A DNA stretch of 64,000 nt, taken from contig NZ_VOBN01000004.1 of assembly GCF_008370045.1 (NCBI RefSeq), positions 1 through 64,000 of the forward strand, read 5' to 3'. The position numbers were made by a program, and so were the translations under genes. This stretch comes from Pseudomonas sp. ANT_J12. GTDB taxonomy: Bacteria; Pseudomonadota; Gammaproteobacteria; Pseudomonadales; Pseudomonadaceae. Below are positions 17,917 through 26,456 of this stretch, in pieces; positions within the stretch are counted from its first letter, which is position 1; each line of letters starts with the position of its first letter. The notes beneath the pieces were generated by a model. The model was not told the origin of the DNA, did no database searches, and saw only the letters and a program-made list of their open reading frames with translations.

Positions 17917-18342
17917 TCAGCATTCGCAACCGATGGGTCCGAGCACGGCTTTAACACTCAACTCAAACCCCTCATCCAGCCACCCCGTCACCCCGCCGAT
18001 CATCTCCTTGACCGGGTAACCCAGCGCCGCCAGTTTCACCGCGGCCTTGTTGGCGCCGTTGCAATGCGGCCCGGCGCAATAGACCACGAACACACTGGAG
18101 GTGGGATACGCCGACAAGGTCTCGGCGGTCATCAGTCGTCCAGGCATGTTGATCGCCCCCGGCACATGCCCACGCTCAAACGCCAACGGGCCGCGGGTAT
18201 CGACCAGCACGAAATCCACTTCGCCGGCCTGTTGGCTGCCATACACGTCGGAACAATCGGTTTCGAACGTCAGGCGATTGCTGAAGTGCATCAGGGCAAT
18301 GGCGGAGGGCGCTGCGGGAATTTGACGAACCAGGCTGGTCAT
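17917..18342 (-). CDS. Rhodanese-like domain protein
   Basis: A 141-residue single rhodanese domain. FVLVDTRGPLAFERGHVPGA near residue 44 is the conserved N-terminal rhodanese motif, and the active-site loop begins at VYCAGPHC near residue 85, with the nucleophilic Cys after Tyr. The loop (C-A-G-P-H-C) is not the usual five-residue thiosulfate type. It may transfer sulfur or act as a regulatory sensor. It is divergent from a GlxA-type activator with a 101-base gap, so co-regulation is likely. Confidence 0.87.
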   Translation of the reverse strand: MTSLVRQIPAAPSAIALMHFSNRLTFETDCSDVYGSQQAGEVDFVLVDTRGPLAFERGHVPGAINMPGRLMTAETLSAYPTSSVFVVYCAGPHCNGANKAAVKLAALGYPVKEMIGGVTGWLDEGFELSVKAVLGPIGCEC

Positions 18343-18443
18343 GGGGTGTAGTCCTTAGTCTTGGTGGGTGTAGGCAGACTTTATCTGCCCGCCGCTTGCC
18401 GCTACAGTGGCGCACAAGACACCTACCGGGAACTTTCCGCCAA

Positions 18444-19412
18444 ATGCAGCCTAACCCTGGATTAGTCGCGATTCTGGCCTACGACGGCCTCTGCACCTTC
18501 GAGTTTGGCATCGCCGTGGAGATCTTCGGCCTGGCCCGGCCGGAGTTCGATTTCCCGTGGTACACCCATCGGATTGTCGCCGTGGATGAAGGCCCGATGC
18601 GCGCCATGGGCGGCATTCAGGTACTGGCGGATGGCGGCATGGCGCTGCTGGAACAGGCCCGGACCATCCTCATCCCCGGTTGGCGCGATCGCCAGGCGCC
18701 GGTGCCCGAAGCCTTGCTCAACGCGTTGCGCCAGGCCCATGCCCGGGGCGCGCGATTGCTGTCGATCTGTTCCGGGGTGTTTGTGCTGGCGGCCACCGGT
18801 TTGCTGGATGGTCATCGCGCCACCACCCATTGGCGCTATGCCACGGAGCTGGCCGAGCGTTTCCCGAATATCCAGGTGGACCCGGACGTGCTGTATGTCG
18901 ATTCGGGTCAGCTGATCACCTCAGCCGGCAGCGCGGCCGGCATTGACGCCTGTCTGCATCTGGTGGCGCGGGACTTTGGCACGCAGGTGGCCAACTCGGT
19001 GGCGCGGCGGCTGGTGATGTCGCCGCAACGCACGGGCGGTCAGGCGCAGTTTATTCCTACGCCGGTCAGCCCAACGCCTCGCAGCGATTTGTCACGGGTC
19101 ATGCAGTGGGCGCGGGAGCGTTTGCACGAACCGCTGGAAGTGCGTGACCTGGCCAGCGAGGCGGCGATGAGTGAACGCACCTTCCTGCGTCGCTTCACCG
19201 AGGCCAGTGGTCAGTCACCCAAGACCTGGCTGCAGCATCAACGCCTGGCCCGGGCCCGGGAGTTGCTGGAGAGCACGGTCGACAACACCGAGCAGATTGC
19301 CGAGCGCTGTGGTTATCGTTCGGTGGAGAGTTTCCGGGTGGCGTTTCGCAGCGTGGTCGGGGTGCCGCCGTCGGTGTATCGGGAGCGGTTTGGGCGGGAG
19401 GCGATTTTTTGA
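18444..19412 (+). CDS. ftrA: GlxA/FtrA-family transcriptional regulator (DJ-1-like plus AraC domains)
   Basis: A 322-residue protein. Residues 1-190 form a DJ-1/PfpI-like domain (LVAILAYDGLCTFEFGIAVE; SICSGVFVLAATGLLDGHRA). Residues about 220-320 are an AraC DNA-binding domain with two helix-turn-helix units, ending RSVESFRVAFRSVVGVPPSVY. This matches FtrA. The start ATG at 18444 is chosen at the first conserved strand. The divergent rhodanese gene is the probable target. The signal sensed is unknown. Confidence 0.87.
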   Translation: MQPNPGLVAILAYDGLCTFEFGIAVEIFGLARPEFDFPWYTHRIVAVDEGPMRAMGGIQVLADGGMALLEQARTILIPGWRDRQAPVPEALLNALRQAHARGARLLSICSGVFVLAATGLLDGHRATTHWRYATELAERFPNIQVDPDVLYVDSGQLITSAGSAAGIDACLHLVARDFGTQVANSVARRLVMSPQRTGGQAQFIPTPVSPTPRSDLSRVMQWARERLHEPLEVRDLASEAAMSERTFLRRFTEASGQSPKTWLQHQRLARARELLESTVDNTEQIAERCGYRSVESFRVAFRSVVGVPPSVYRERFGREAIF

Positions 19413-19429
19413 GGTGTCCTTGAGGACGC

Positions 19430-19530
19430 CTTCGCGGGCAAGCCTCGCTCCTACAGGATCACCGCCACCCCGTACGAATGCGTCAACCCAAACACCGCGA
19501 ACCTGTAGGAGCGAGGCTTGCCCGCGAAGA
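19430..19530. repeat. REP inverted pair, family A
   Basis: Two arms, one on each side of a 47-base spacer, between the convergent ftrA-like and cobF genes. The right arm ends 14 bases before the cobF stop codon. Confidence 0.8.
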
Positions 19531-19544
19531 GGCCCGCCCAGTCA

Positions 19545-20309
19545 CTATTTATCTAAAGGCTTACGCAACAAATAGGTATCCATAATCCACCCATTCGCCA
19601 GCCGTGCCGCCTTGCGTACCCGCTCAATCTCATCCGCCACATCCCTGAGCTTGCCGCTGATCAGGATTTCATCCGGCGTGCCCAGGTAGGCACCCCAGTA
19701 AATCTCTGTCTCCTGATCGGCCACCTGCTGGTAGGAATCTTCGGCGTCGAGCATCACCACCAGACTGTCGGCATCACTCACCTGCCCCGCCGCCAGCCGC
19801 CGGCCCGTGGTGATTTCTATCGAGCGGCCGATGCGGTTCAGCGGCACCTTATGTTGTGCTGCCAAGGCCTGGACGCTGGTGATGCCGGGGATCACCTCGA
19901 ACTCAAACTCACAGCGACCCGAAGCCAGGATCGCCTGCAAGATGCGCACGGTGCTGTCGTACAGCGCCGGGTCGCCCCACACCAGGAATCCGCCGCACTG
20001 GCCGTCGGACATTTCCTCGTTGATCAGGCGTTCGAAGGTGCGCTGCTTGGCCAGGTTCAGCTCATCGACACTGGCCTTGTAGTCCACATCGCCCCGTTCC
20101 CGTTCCGGGCTGTGGGCTTCGACAAAACGGTAAGCGTGATCAGTGATGTAGCGCTCGCAGATGTCCCGCCGCAGGTCGATCAGTTTGTCTTTGCTCTGGC
20201 CCTTGTCCATGAGGAAAAACACGTCCGCCCGATTCAGCGCCTTCACCGCCTGCATCGTGATGTAGTCCGGGTTACCGGCACCGATACCGATGACCAACAA
20301 CGTTTTCAT
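19545..20309 (-). CDS. cobF: Precorrin-6A synthase (deacetylating)
   Basis: A 254-residue methyltransferase of the tetrapyrrole family. The N-terminal VIGIGAGNPDYITMQAV and the middle EVIPGITSVQALAAQHK are the SAM-binding signatures, and FFLMDKGQSKDKLIDLR is typical of CobF. It methylates C-1 and removes the acetyl group from precorrin-5 in the aerobic cobalamin pathway. The ATG at 20309 overlaps the stop of the upstream phosphatase gene (TGATG), so the two are coupled. No cobalamin riboswitch was recognised upstream of the pair. Confidence 0.9.
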   Translation of the reverse strand: MKTLLVIGIGAGNPDYITMQAVKALNRADVFFLMDKGQSKDKLIDLRRDICERYITDHAYRFVEAHSPERERGDVDYKASVDELNLAKQRTFERLINEEMSDGQCGGFLVWGDPALYDSTVRILQAILASGRCEFEFEVIPGITSVQALAAQHKVPLNRIGRSIEITTGRRLAAGQVSDADSLVVMLDAEDSYQQVADQETEIYWGAYLGTPDEILISGKLRDVADEIERVRKAARLANGWIMDTYLLRKPLDK

Positions 20310-20887
20310 CAAAAGCCTCCGTCAACATCTGTGCTCATCAAGCGTAACCGCCAGCGTCCGGTGAACCGCAGTTCGATGGCCGACAACGGTTCGACGTCGA
20401 TCAGGTTGAACGCCGTGCTTTGCAGGACATGGGTCAGTACGGCGCGAACCACATAGGGATGGGTAATGGCGATGATGTCGCCCGGCGTCGTCTCCAGCGT
20501 CGCCAGCCAGGCGGCCGCGCGCTCACCGAGTTGCACCACGGACTCGCCGCCGTGGGGCGCGGAGTGCGGGTCGTCGAGCCAGGCCTGGAGCGCCTCGGGC
20601 TCGGTTTTTTGCAGCTCACTGATTCGCTGACCTTGCCAGCGACCAAAATCGCAATCCCTCAACGCTTCGACAATGTGTGCATCACTGCCGAACAGTTCGG
20701 CGGTTTCGCGTGTGCGAGCTTCGGGACCACACAGCAGGCGCGGCGCGACCTTGGAAGATCCACGGCGCGAACACTTCGCCGATTGCCAGACCATTTCCAC
20801 CGACTCATCCGCAGGAAAACGCGCCAGTTTTTGTGCGACGGTTCGGGCGTGGCAAATCAGGGTCAAACGGGTCGCCTGCACGGGCAT
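20309..20887 (-). CDS. Histidine phosphatase family protein
   Basis: A 192-residue protein of the phosphoglycerate-mutase-like clan. The usual RHGxT motif reads CHART, so the first Arg is replaced and the Gly is Ala, while the nucleophilic His is kept. GPEARTRETAELFG, DFGRWQGQ and ITHPYVVRAVLTH supply the other conserved residues. It is coupled to cobF by a one-base overlap, which suggests a link to cobalamin synthesis, perhaps a CobC-like phosphatase, but this is inference. ATG 20887 gives the family length; longer starts at 20920 and 20950 are possible. Confidence 0.8.
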   Translation of the reverse strand: MPVQATRLTLICHARTVAQKLARFPADESVEMVWQSAKCSRRGSSKVAPRLLCGPEARTRETAELFGSDAHIVEALRDCDFGRWQGQRISELQKTEPEALQAWLDDPHSAPHGGESVVQLGERAAAWLATLETTPGDIIAITHPYVVRAVLTHVLQSTAFNLIDVEPLSAIELRFTGRWRLRLMSTDVDGGF

Positions 20888-20994
20888 CACTCTTTTATTG
20901 GAAACGCGAAACGGCAACATGCCGCAAACAATTGCCTGATTGTGCCGCAAGACAGAGCTTTGGGGTAAAGCGATCAGTCAAAGGTGCCCGAACC

Positions 20995-21084
20995 TGTGGC
21001 GAGGGAGCTTGCTCGCGCCCGGTTGCACAGCAACCGCCGTCGGAGGCCGCTGCGCAGCCCAGCGGGAGCAAACTCCTCGCCACA
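20995..21084. repeat. REP inverted pair, family C
   Basis: A left arm starting TGTGGCGAGGGAGCTTGCTC and a degenerate right arm ending CTCCTCGCCACA. It lies in the 388-base gap between the divergent phosphatase and RpiR genes. The remaining 190 bases on the right probably hold the RpiR promoter. Confidence 0.75.
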
Positions 21085-21275
21085 AAAAGCAGCCTTACCG
21101 CCCGTTATTCCCAGCCTGTCGCGAACAACTTACCCATGGAAAACGGCGATCTCCGACACCGCCATGGACAATGTCCTACACCCTCAGTCGACATCCACGT
21201 AAGCCTTATGCCACGGGCGTTTCGCCCCATTTCAGCGCCTGGCACGCACGCTCAAAAATTCACTAGACATGTAGC

Positions 21276-22199
21276 GTGCGTTACATAAATACTGTTTTAG
21301 CGAAATGTGAAGCAAAACCGACACACCCATCCAGCAGGAGCCCGGATGCCCCCCTTAGAGACCTGATCACCGATCCCGGCCTGGACCTCACGCCGTCGGA
21401 ACGTAAAGTCATCCGCGCCTTGCTGGACCAGTACCCGCGTAACGGACTGGGCCCGATGTCGCGTTTGGCCGAGCATGCCGGTGTCAGCGATCCGACCATT
21501 GTGCGGCTGGTGAAAAAACTCGGCTTCGGCGGTTACGCCGAATTCCAGGACGCCCTGCTCAGTGACATGGACCACCGCCTGCGTTCCCCCAGTGCCCTGT
21601 TGCAACCCCGCGCCCACCTGCAAAAAGACGATCCGTGGAGTCATTACCTGGCTGAAACCCATCGCTCGCTGGTGGAAACCCAGGCCCTGACCCAACCCGA
21701 AGACATACGGATCCTGGTGGAATGGCTGCTCGACGTGCGCCATCAGGTGCATTGCTTCGGCGGACGCTTCAGCAGTTTCCTCGCCAACTATTTACTCAAC
21801 CATTTGCGCTTGCTGCGTCCCGGCTGCTTTGCCCTGGAGGACAACGCCCAACTGCCGGACCGCTTGTTCGACGTGCAGCGCCAGGACGTGGTGCTGGTGT
21901 TCGATTATCGGCGTTACCAGTGCCAGGCCCGACGCGTGGCCAGTGCGGCGAAAAACCGCTATGCGCGGGTGGTGTTGTTCACCGACATCTATGCTTCGCC
22001 GCTGCGGGAAATGGCCGATTTGATCATCAGTGCACCGGTGGAATCGGTGTCGGCATTCGACAGCATGGTCCCGGCACTGGCGCAGATTGAAGCACTGATC
22101 GCCTGCCTGACCCTGCGCAGCCCCGATCTGGCCGATCGCCTGGAAGGCATCGACAACCTGCGCTCCGACTTCGACACCCACCTGCTGGAGGAAAAATAA
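21276..22199 (+). CDS. RpiR/MurR-family transcriptional regulator, start region disrupted
   Basis: The N-terminal helix-turn-helix reads LTPSERKVIRALLDQYPRNG, then LAEHAGVSDPTIVRLVKKLG. A SIS sugar-isomerase-like domain follows (VHCFGGRFSSFLANYLLNHL; VVLFTDIYASPLREMADL). The open frame can only begin at GTG 21276, which lacks a ribosome site. An ideal start (AGGAG at 21336-21340, ATG at 21346) is out of frame by one base: a run of six C follows it, and seven C would give M-P-P-L-R-D-L-I in frame. The gene heads a cluster of catabolic genes and probably controls them. Either the run varies in length or the base was lost. Confidence 0.82.
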   Translation: MRYINTVLAKCEAKPTHPSSRSPDAPLRDLITDPGLDLTPSERKVIRALLDQYPRNGLGPMSRLAEHAGVSDPTIVRLVKKLGFGGYAEFQDALLSDMDHRLRSPSALLQPRAHLQKDDPWSHYLAETHRSLVETQALTQPEDIRILVEWLLDVRHQVHCFGGRFSSFLANYLLNHLRLLRPGCFALEDNAQLPDRLFDVQRQDVVLVFDYRRYQCQARRVASAAKNRYARVVLFTDIYASPLREMADLIISAPVESVSAFDSMVPALAQIEALIACLTLRSPDLADRLEGIDNLRSDFDTHLLEEK

Positions 22200-22201
22200 G
22201 G

Positions 22202-22846
22202 ATGTTTACGCTCCCCCACCGCTCGCCCCGCGACCTGCCGTTTGTCACCGACCACACCGCGCTGTTGCTGGTCGACATGCAACGTGCCTGGCTCGAACCG
22301 CAGTTCGACCCGCACCTCAACGGGCCGGACGCCGAGTATTTTCTGACCCGCACCCACATGCAGGTGGTGCCCAACCAGCGGCGGTTGCTCAGCGCCTTTC
22401 GCAGCGCCCGACAGAACGTGCTGCACACCCTGATCGCAAGCCTCACCGCCGATGGCCGCGACCGCTCCCTGGACCACAAACTCTCGGACATGCACCTGCC
22501 CAAGGGCAGCCCGCAGGCGCGGATCATCGACGACCTGACGCCGACGGAAAACGAAGTCGTGCTGCCCAAGACCTCCTCCGGGGTCTTCAACTCCACCAAT
22601 ATCGACTATGTGCTGCGCAACCTCGGGACGCGGCATCTGATCATCGCCGGCATCGTCACCGACCAGTGCGTGGACATGGCCGTGCGCGACGCCGCCGACC
22701 GTGGCTATCTGGTGACGATGGTGGAAGACGCCTGCGCCACCTACACCCCGGAACGCCATCAGGCCTGCCTCAACGCGATCAAGGGTTACTGCTGGATTAC
22801 CGATACCCAGACGGTGCTCGCCCGCTTGCAGGAGATGCAGCCATGA
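22202..22846 (+). CDS. Isochorismatase-family cysteine hydrolase
   Basis: A 214-residue protein with the Asp-Lys-Cys triad of the family: LLVDMQRAWL near residue 22 (Asp), VVLPKTSSGVFN near residue 122 (Lys) and VTDQCVDMAVRDAA near residue 156 (Cys). Members hydrolyse amides such as nicotinamide, N-carbamoyl compounds or ureidoacrylate. It starts 2 bases after the regulator stop, and its stop overlaps the ATG of the next gene by 4 bases. In this cluster it probably releases ammonia or a carbamoyl group from a pathway intermediate. Confidence 0.88.
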   Translation: MFTLPHRSPRDLPFVTDHTALLLVDMQRAWLEPQFDPHLNGPDAEYFLTRTHMQVVPNQRRLLSAFRSARQNVLHTLIASLTADGRDRSLDHKLSDMHLPKGSPQARIIDDLTPTENEVVLPKTSSGVFNSTNIDYVLRNLGTRHLIIAGIVTDQCVDMAVRDAADRGYLVTMVEDACATYTPERHQACLNAIKGYCWITDTQTVLARLQEMQP

Positions 22847-24173
22847 GCGCACGCCTGTTGCCGGTGCCGATGACCACGATCGTCACCACCGACCTGATCG
22901 GCGTGACCCGTGGCCGTTCCTTTCCCACCGATGAGCTGGAGCATTACCAGGCTGCCGGTTGTGGCTGGGTGCCGGCCAACAGCGCGCTGACCCCGCAAGA
23001 CGTGATTGCCTCGACCAATCCGTGGGGCGCCTATGGTGACTTGCGCTTGATTCCCGAGCTGAGCAGCCGGGTTACGGTCAACAACGGCCCGGACGCCAAC
23101 GCCCCGGCGCTGGATTTCATCCACGGTGACATCCGCGAAACCGATGGCCGTCCCTGGAGCGCTTGCCCGCGCACATTGCTGCGCAACGAAGTGGAACGCT
23201 ATCGGGCCGAATTGGGTATGCAGGTCAACGCGGCGTTCGAACATGAATTCAATCTGGATTGCGGGGCGCCGAACACCTGGCGTTCACCCTTGAAGCCCAG
23301 CGCCAGGGTGCCGAGTTTGGCGGCTGGCTGCTCAGTGCCTTGCGTGCCGGGGGCGTCGAGCCGGAGATGTTTCTGCCGGAATACGGCAAGCACCAATACG
23401 AAATCACCTGCCGCCCGGCCCTGGGTGTCGCGGCGGCGGATCGTGCGGTCAACGTGCGCGAGATCACCCGGGAAATCGCCCGGCAAATGGGCCTGGGCCT
23501 GAGTTTCGCACCGAAGACCGCCGAGCACGCGGTGTGCAACGGCGTGCATCTGCACGTCAGCCTGCAAGACCTGGCCGGGCAACCGCTGTTGTACGACGCC
23601 GGCACCACCAATGGCCTGTCGACCCTCGGCCAGCACTGGGCCGCCGGCGTGCTGCATTATTTGCCGGCCCTGTGCGCCTTTACCGCGCCGACGCCGGTGT
23701 CCTACGAGCGTTTGCAGCCCCATCACTGGAGCGCCTCCTACGCCTGCCTCGGCCAGCGCAACCGCGAAGCGGCGCTGCGGATTTGCCCGACGGTGAGCCT
23801 GGGGGGCAAATCCGTGGCGGCGCAATACAACCTCGAATTCCGCGCCATGGACGCCACTGCCTCACCGCATTTGGCCATGGCCGCACTGCTGATTGCCGGG
23901 CGCCTGGGCATTGAACAACGCCTGGCCCTGAACGCCATCACCGATGAAATCCCCGATGCCTTGAACGAAGAACAACGCCAGGCCCGGGGCATCGTCGCCC
24001 TGCCCGCCTCGCTGGCCCAGGCCCTGGACTGCCTGCGCAACAGCGCGGCGCTGATCGAAGCTTTGCCCCAGGCCTTGCTCGACACCTATTTCGCCCTGAA
24101 AACCGAGGAATTGACGCTGACGGAACAGCTCTCGCCCGCCGACCTTTGTGAGCACTATGCCCGTCTGTACTAA
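22843..24173 (+). pseudogene. Glutamine-synthetase-like gamma-glutamyl ligase, frameshifted
   Basis: The N-terminal 140 codons (22843-23262) and the C-terminal 300 codons (from about 23259) together make one glutamine-synthetase-type protein of about 443 residues, but they are in different frames. NAAFEHEFNLD, with the metal-binding Glu, is in the first frame. HLHVSL, NREAALRICP and EFRAMDATASPHLAMAALL are in the second. One extra base near 23270-23272 (for example CCGGAACAC for CCGAACAC) would restore D-C-G-A-P-E-H-L. Relatives outside true nitrogen assimilation join glutamate to amines such as putrescine. Both parts look otherwise undamaged, so a recent mutation or a sequence error are equally possible. 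Confidence 0.85.
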
Positions 24174-24909
24174 ATCCGTTGAAGCGGGGCTCTACACCGA
24201 GCCCCCGTACACCCTGAGCCGGGAAGCCAGCGAGCACCCGTTGATTCTGGTGTGCGAACACGCCAGCCGTTTTATCCCGTCGGCGTTGAATGACCTGGGC
24301 TTGAGCCATGAGGCCGCCCGCGAACACATTGCCTGGGACATCGGCGCCCTGGCCTTGGCCCAGTGCTTGTCCGACACCCTCGGCGTGATCTTGCTGGCGG
24401 CCAATTATTCGCGGCTGTTGATCGACCTCAACCGCCCACGCCATGCCCCGGACAGCATTCCGGGGCAGAGCGAGATCTATCAGGTGCCGGGCAACCAGCA
24501 ACTGGATGAAGCGGCCCGGGACTATCGTCGGCAGGCGCTGTTCTCGCCGTTTCACACCCGGCTGCAAAGCCTGATCGACGAGCGCCTGGCGCAAGGGCGA
24601 GCGGTGCGTGTGGTGGGGATTCACAGTTTCACCCCGGTTTATTACGGTCAGCCCCGAGTGCTGGAGGCCGGCGTACTGTTCGGCGAAGCCCGGCAATACG
24701 CCCAACGGATTATTGACGGATTGAGCCGGCATCCGCTTAAAGTGGCCGGCAATCAGCCGTACAAGATCGACCCGCAGGGGGACATGACCGTGCCGGTGCA
24801 CGGCGATGCCCGCGGGCTGGAATCGGTGCTGATCGAGGTGCGCAACGACCTGCTGCGGACCCCCGAGGCGATTGATCGTTGGGCCGGCTACCTCGGCCCG
24901 CTGCTGTAG
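24157..24909 (+). CDS. N-formylglutamate amidohydrolase family protein
   Basis: A protein of about 250 residues. LILVCEHASRFIP near residue 30 carries the metal-binding His, HIAWDIGA follows, and GIHSFTPVYYGQPR lies near residue 150. The same fold is used by HutG, which turns N-formylglutamate into glutamate and formate. The start is ATG 24157 or GTG 24148, both overlapping the end of the ligase gene. No other histidine-use genes are near, so the substrate is more likely an N-acylated or gamma-linked glutamate made by the neighbouring enzymes. Confidence 0.87.
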   Translation: MPVCTKSVEAGLYTEPPYTLSREASEHPLILVCEHASRFIPSALNDLGLSHEAAREHIAWDIGALALAQCLSDTLGVILLAANYSRLLIDLNRPRHAPDSIPGQSEIYQVPGNQQLDEAARDYRRQALFSPFHTRLQSLIDERLAQGRAVRVVGIHSFTPVYYGQPRVLEAGVLFGEARQYAQRIIDGLSRHPLKVAGNQPYKIDPQGDMTVPVHGDARGLESVLIEVRNDLLRTPEAIDRWAGYLGPLL

Positions 24910-24985
24910 GAACACGCTCAACGCTGTGTGGTACCGGTATAAAAACTAAAAAAATGCCTGAATGACTGACAAGGAGAAACGCTTC

Positions 24986-26335
24986 ATGGAAATAGAAGAA
25001 TTCGGCTACAAGCAGGAGTTGAAACGCAGCCTGACGCTGACGGATCTGGTGGTGTACGGGATGATTTTCATGATCCCCATCGCTCCGTTCGGCGTGTATG
25101 GCTACGTCAACACCGAAGCGCCGGGCATGGTCCCCCTGGCGTACATCATCGGCATGGTGGCGATGCTGTTCACCGCCCTCAGCTACGGCAGCATGGCCCG
25201 GGCGTTTCCGATTGCCGGCTCGGTATATTCCTACGCCCAACGGGGCCTGAATCAACACGTCGGGTTTATCGCCGGTTGGTTGATGCTGCTTGATTACCTG
25301 CTGATTCCGCCGCTGCTGTACGTCTACGCGGCGATGGCGCTGAATCACCTGTACCCGGACATCCCGAAAGTCGGTTTCATCCTGGCGTTCCTGGTCAGCG
25401 CGACCTTCGTCAACCTGCGCGGCATCACCTTTACCGCGCGGATGAACATCGTCTTTCTGTTGGCGCAACTGGTGGTGCTGGGGATTTTCCTGTTCTACGC
25501 CTGGAACGCCCTGCACAGCGGCGGCGGTCACGGTGAACTGACCCTGGCGCCGCTGTACAACCCCGAAACCTTCAACTTCGCCCTGCTGATGCAAGCAGTG
25601 TCAATTGCGGTGCTGTCGTTCCTGGGCTTCGACGCGATTTCCACCCTCGCCGAAGAGATCAAGGGCGACCCCGGCCGCAGCGTCGGCAAGGCGGCGCTGA
25701 TCACATTGGTGGTGATGGGCGTGATCTTCGTCGTGCAGACCTGGATTGCCACCGACCTCGCAGCGGGCATGGGCTTCAAGTCCGCCGATACCGCATTTTA
25801 TGAAATCGCTGAAATCGCGGCTGGCAGCTGGCTCGCGACCCTCACCGGCGTGGCCACGGCCCTGGCCTGGGGCGTGGCGGTGGCGATTACCTCGCAAGCG
25901 GCGGTATCGCGACTGCTGTTCGGCATGGCGCGGGACGGCAAACTGCCGAAAGTGCTGGCCAAGGTCCACCCGAAACACAACACGCCCTACATCAGTATTT
26001 ACCTGGTGGCGGTGCTGTCGCTGGTGATCTGCTACCTGTTCATCAACTCGGTGGACACCCTGACCTCCCTGGTCAACTTCGGCGCCTTGAGCGGGTTCAT
26101 GCTGCTGCACCTGACCGTGATCAATTACTACTGGCGCCGGCAGAAATCCGGCCAGGTGATCCGTCACCTGCTGTGCCCGGTGATCGGCTTCATCATCGTC
26201 ACGGCCATCATGTACAACATGGGCGTCGATGCACAAAAACTCGGGCTAATCTGGATTGCCCTGGGTCTGGTCTATCTGTTCTTTCTAAACAAGCTGGGCG
26301 CCAGCACGACGCTGCCCGACCCGAGCAACGTCTGA
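24986..26335 (+). CDS. APC-superfamily amino acid/polyamine permease
   Basis: A 449-residue inner-membrane protein with about twelve hydrophobic segments. The N-terminal motif LTLTDLVVYGMIFMIPIAPF and AFPIAGSVYSYAQRGLN are typical of the amino acid-polyamine-organocation family, and LSFLGFDAISTLAEE is in the middle. The start at ATG 24986 is preceded by AAGGAG with 9 bases between; an ATG at 24962 has no such signal. It is probably the uptake system for the compound degraded by the surrounding genes. Confidence 0.88.
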   Translation: MEIEEFGYKQELKRSLTLTDLVVYGMIFMIPIAPFGVYGYVNTEAPGMVPLAYIIGMVAMLFTALSYGSMARAFPIAGSVYSYAQRGLNQHVGFIAGWLMLLDYLLIPPLLYVYAAMALNHLYPDIPKVGFILAFLVSATFVNLRGITFTARMNIVFLLAQLVVLGIFLFYAWNALHSGGGHGELTLAPLYNPETFNFALLMQAVSIAVLSFLGFDAISTLAEEIKGDPGRSVGKAALITLVVMGVIFVVQTWIATDLAAGMGFKSADTAFYEIAEIAAGSWLATLTGVATALAWGVAVAITSQAAVSRLLFGMARDGKLPKVLAKVHPKHNTPYISIYLVAVLSLVICYLFINSVDTLTSLVNFGALSGFMLLHLTVINYYWRRQKSGQVIRHLLCPVIGFIIVTAIMYNMGVDAQKLGLIWIALGLVYLFFLNKLGASTTLPDPSNV

Positions 26336-26456
26336 CAAGAAAAAGGGCGGCGTCTGACAACAGATCAGGCGACCGCCGATTTAACGCGTGGACACCGACA
26401 GTGATAGTCAGGTTCGACGGCACCACCGCCGAACCCTTTGATACAGGATTACATCC

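Noticed and set aside
20888-21275. A cobalamin riboswitch before the phosphatase-cobF operon
   Set aside because: I looked for a B12-box-like sequence on the minus strand and found only a REP pair. A covariance search would settle it.
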